Part shown: positions 62,380 through 64,000 of the stretch, one piece after another
How the letters are laid out: each line of letters starts with the position of its first letter
How positions within the stretch are numbered: the first letter of the stretch is position 1
Source of the DNA: Physcomitrium patens
Lineage: Eukaryota > Streptophyta > Bryopsida > Funariales > Funariaceae
Assembly: GCF_000002425.4 (NCBI RefSeq)
Contig: NC_037271.1
Span: forward strand, 6,338,374 to 6,402,373
Reading direction: 5' to 3'
DNA: 64,000 bases
Position numbers and translations under genes: made by a program
The notes under the pieces: generated by a model
The model's input: the letters and a program-made list of their open reading frames with translations, nothing else
What the model was told of the DNA's origin: nothing
The model's database searches: none

Positions 62380-64000
62380 AGATTCTTTACTGGCTTCCAT
62401 GTATGTTTTCTAATATCATATCCATGTCAATGGACAAGATATTCTAATTTATTTTGATGCCACTTTAAATCTAAGACTTCTTATACTTCAAACTTTTTAT
62501 TATTGTCCACTTGTATAGGAAGAGGTGGAACTTGTCTTCTTCTTGGTATGTCCATTGTCTTGTATGGTTCAAGAAGAGACTCATGGAATATTGGATGAAT
62601 TTTCATTGACTCCAATAGGTGTAAACGACATGCAACTAAATTGATTTGTACAGAAATAGAAAATGATCTAAGTCTGATAGTCCAACTTGTCATAAGGACG
62701 AGTGGTCTTGATATTGCGACGAAATAACCATACCTTGTCATTTATATAGAATGGTGGTTGTTCCTTTTGATAGATATATGCATTGAACTTTTGTTGTTCT
62801 TGAGCTTCTTTTAACCATGCCTTCATTGTTACATGTAGCTCTGACAAATGATTTTCTAAATCCTTCGCCATAAGATTATAAACTTTTAAAAAGTCAAAAG
62901 TATCAAGTCGTGGATGATAACCATAATTGACAAAAAAAAGTGTTTGTTTTGTAGAAGAATATATCATGTTATTATAAACAAACTCTATCAATGGCAAAAG
63001 AATTATTCAATCATCTTATTGGTGGTTGATGGTACATCTTAAATACTACTCCAAAACTTGATTAACACGCTTCATTTATCCATCAATTTGAGGATGGAAT
63101 GCCGAAGATAGTTTTATATTTACTTTTAGAATCTTGAAAAGATTGTACCAAAATCTTGATATGAATTGAGTTCTCTTATCAAATATAATATCCTTGGGTA
63201 ATCCATGATAGCAATAGATATTATCAAGGAAGAGCTTAGTTATTTCTTTACATGTGATAGATTTTGTACATGGTACAAAATGTGCCATCTTAGTAAAACA
63301 ATCTACTATCATGAATATAGAGTCATAAGAACTTGAGATTGGAAGATCCTTGATAAAATCCATGGAAATAAAAGATCATGATTGTTCTAGAATAGAAAAT
63401 GGTTGAAGAAGGCCGTAAGGTCTATGACGAGTAATTTTTGACCTTGAATAAATGTTGCATGACTAAAAAAAGTCTTTCACACCTTTTTTCATTTTTAGCT
63501 ACCAAAAATCTCTCGATATAAGCTCCAAGGTCTTGTTGTATCCAAAATGTCTTATTGTTGGAAAGTCATGACGTGCTTGAAGAACACGTAATTATGCTTC
63601 TTCTTTAGGAATATATAATCAACCTTCAAAATAGAGTAGGTTGTTTTTGAATTCAATCTTTGAAGTATCTTGGAACTTAAAAGAATGATTATTGATATTG
63701 TGAACAAGAGGATCAGAAGACATACTTGATTGGATTTATTTCACAAGGATTGAATCAACAGTCAATGTTGATTTTATTACTTGAAGATGAAAAATGCTCT
63801 AGCTTCAAGAAAATCATTCTTTGTTGATTAAAAGATGCATCTCCTTCTTTTGGTACAAGATAAAAACGTCTACAAAGGGAGCTTGACAAACCTTATTGTT
63901 TTCCATATCAATATGTGATCTTGAAATCAAATCTTAATAAAGACATGCTCCAATGCACTTGGTGACAATTCAAAACACATACTGACATGAAGTACTCAAG
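62380..64000 (-). pseudogene. pol: pol remnant of second chromovirus copy (integrase, chromodomain)
   Basis: Integrase core: MDFIKDLPISSSYDSIFMIV (63363..63304), DNIYCYHGLPKDIIFDKRTQ, and SSAFHPQIDG then a stop. The C-terminal part runs FVYNNMIYSSTKQTLFF (about 62990) to KVWLFRRNIKTTRPYDKLDY. The chromodomain near 62400..62480 reads EYLVH-stop-HGYDI; its TGA (62427..62429, complement) is at the same codon as in the first copy. The zinc-finger and RNase H linker lie at 63480..64000. Confidence 0.85.

Larger units (their letters stand above)
61203..64000 (-). mobile_element. Chromovirus 1 family, second copy, cut by window end
   Basis: The left side is its 3' LTR (61203..61761). Then, reading on the minus strand from the window end towards it, come the RNase H/integrase linker, integrase, chromodomain and accessory frame. 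The gag, protease, reverse transcriptase and 5' LTR would lie beyond 64000. Frames contain stops. Confidence 0.9.

Overview
The window looks like nuclear DNA of a land plant, most likely a bryophyte (inference). Compact, GC-richer gene islands sit in very AT-rich DNA crowded with decayed retrotransposons. Two genes are of plant type: a 16-exon malonyl-CoA synthetase resembling AAE13 (- strand, 10065..14796) and a plastid-type DnaJ cysteine-rich zinc-finger protein (+ strand, 26064..26429). A third, a DVL/RTFL-family small peptide (45213..45437, -), belongs to a land-plant peptide family. The best preserved retrotransposon is a chromovirus whose gag, chromodomain and apparent self-priming resemble groups described from mosses and fungi.

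Layout. 1-8100: fragments of one LTR family, including a full Ty3/gypsy element (1560..7945) inserted into an older, oppositely oriented solo LTR of its own family. 9400-16700: the AAE13-like gene, with its 3' region at 9.4-10 kb and a GA-rich 5' region near 16.1 kb; one intron is of the rare AT-AC (U12) type. 17-25.4 kb: AT-rich DNA with a decayed L1-type LINE. 25.8-27.4 kb: the intronless DnaJ-type gene and a downstream inverted-repeat cluster. 29.4-42.8 kb: a three-level nest, in which a Ty1/copia element is split in its 5' LTR by a Ty3/gypsy chromovirus, itself split in integrase by about 2.6 kb of unidentified DNA. 43.2-46.9 kb: a GC-rich island with the DVL/RTFL peptide gene. 49.0-49.4 and 51.0-52.1 kb: small GC-rich islands without recognised genes; the first has three perfect G-boxes. 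52.9-54.8 kb: a long, AT-rich, unrecognised coding frame with one in-frame TAG and a dynein-light-chain (LC8) type motif. 54.8-61.2 kb: AT-rich DNA with nothing recognisable. 61.2-64 kb: the 3' half of a second copy of the first chromovirus, on the minus strand, running off the window.

The cellular genes show no common pathway. The most informative signals are in the first chromovirus family. A primer-binding site is complementary to the predicted 5' end of its own transcript. A 141-codon accessory frame lies between chromodomain and polypurine tract, at equal length in both copies. Both copies also share a stop codon at a key chromodomain tryptophan.
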